Positions 63,721-64,000 of a stretch of DNA of 64,000 bases are shown one piece after another; positions within the stretch are counted from its first letter, which is position 1, and the number at the start of each line of letters is the position of its first letter. The position numbers and the translations under genes are program-made. The stretch spans positions 7,998,001 to 8,062,000 of the forward strand of contig JAWPMV010000001.1 in assembly GCA_033391075.1 (NCBI GenBank), read 5' to 3'. Source of the DNA: Bacteroidia bacterium. Lineage in GTDB: Bacteria; Bacteroidota; Bacteroidia; J057. The notes below the pieces were generated by a model. That model ran no database searches. It had not been told where the DNA came from and saw only the letters and a program-made list of their open reading frames with translations.

Positions 63721-64000
63721 ATGGGTTTTAAACAAGAAATAGAGCGTAGAAGGACCTTTGCCATCATCTCCCACCCGGATGCCGGTAAAACGACTTTGAC
63801 CGAAAAACTTTTACTTTTCGGTGGAGCTATCCAGGTAGCAGGGGCTGTGAAATCCAATAAGATCAAAAGAGGAGCGACTTCAGACTTTATGGAAATAGAG
63901 CGGCAAAGGGGTATCTCTGTAGCAACCTCTGTGATGGGATTTGAATACAAAGGTTTGCAGATCAATATTCTGGATACTCCCGGTCACCAGGACTTCGCGG
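63721..64000 (+). CDS. prfC: Peptide chain release factor 3, start only
   Basis: The first 93 codons of a translational GTPase. The G1 loop is [14 protein letters not shown] and G3 is DTPGHQDF, with [11 protein letters not shown] in switch I. The opening [18 protein letters not shown] and [11 protein letters not shown] are characteristic of RF3, which recycles RF1 and RF2 after termination. The right edge of the window cuts the gene. Confidence 0.93.
   Translation, partial: MGFKQEIERRRTFAIISHPDAGKTTLTEKLLLFGGAIQVAGAVKSNKIKRGATSDFMEIERQRGISVATSVMGFEYKGLQINILDTPGHQDFA

Noticed and set aside
1-64000. tRNA, rRNA, transposase and phage genes
   Set aside because: No cloverleaf, rRNA-like or transposase sequence was recognised on either strand by reading; a tRNA scan would settle the first.

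Overview
The window looks like chromosomal DNA of a Bacteroidota bacterium. The evidence is a 288-residue primary sigma factor without region 1.1, an upstream TTTG-N20-TAATTTTG promoter of the Bacteroidota type, three secreted proteins ending in type IX secretion (Por) tails, many lipoproteins with a Cys lipobox, and a membrane-anchored CHAT-TPR protein. Genus cannot be fixed from the sequence; a Saprospiria- or Cytophagia-like lineage fits best (inference). No rRNA, tRNA, CRISPR array, transposase or phage gene was found.

Layout: 1-9.3 kb holds an arginine deiminase cut by the left edge, a CHAT-TPR membrane protein, a TolB-propeller/amidohydrolase lipoprotein, the ribosome-assembly GTPase RsgA and an M61 peptidase. 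9.3-12.2 kb has a candidate small RNA and four tandem paralogous lipoproteins, three of which end in a mirror-symmetric six-cysteine module (CX3C-X14-C ... C-X14-C-X3-C). 12.2-13.4 kb is the rpsF-rpsR-rplI ribosomal operon. 13.5-26 kb is housekeeping and stress: a glycosyltransferase, OsmC, pirin, an AraC regulator, two MATE transporters, a flavin reductase, a PurF-like amidotransferase, hypoxanthine phosphoribosyltransferase, an alpha/beta hydrolase and an M15 peptidase.

26-51.5 kb is a large exopolysaccharide (EPS) or surface-glycan locus, mostly on the minus strand. In order of transcription it has a Wzz-like protein, a Wzc-like protein with a degenerate kinase domain, two GT2 glycosyltransferases, a sugar epimerase, a single-domain response regulator, a phosphoglycosyl transferase fused to a receiver domain and carrying a four-Cys insert, a Wzx flippase, a GT4-like enzyme, an unlisted 42-residue membrane protein, a Wzy/WaaL-like polymerase or ligase, and two MBOAT/SGNH O-acetylation pairs separated by a type IX-secreted subtilase. 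A third GT2 enzyme is divergent. Together these supply initiation, assembly, flipping, polymerisation, length control and acylation of a glycan.

51.5-64 kb holds a Crp/Fnr regulator in a tight operon with a Ste24-like M48 protease and a DUF885 lipoprotein whose metal motif is destroyed, a small OmpA-like protein beside a secreted HExxH protein, a nucleoside phosphorylase, rpoD, a PQQ-type sugar dehydrogenase with a type IX tail, an OmpA lipoprotein and the start of prfC (release factor 3), cut by the right edge.

Most notable for follow-up are the six-Cys lipoprotein cluster, the receiver-phosphoglycosyl transferase fusion beside a lone response regulator, the 42-residue protein inside the EPS operon, the candidate small RNA near 9.5 kb, palindromes in the EPS control regions, and several enzymes with altered catalytic motifs.
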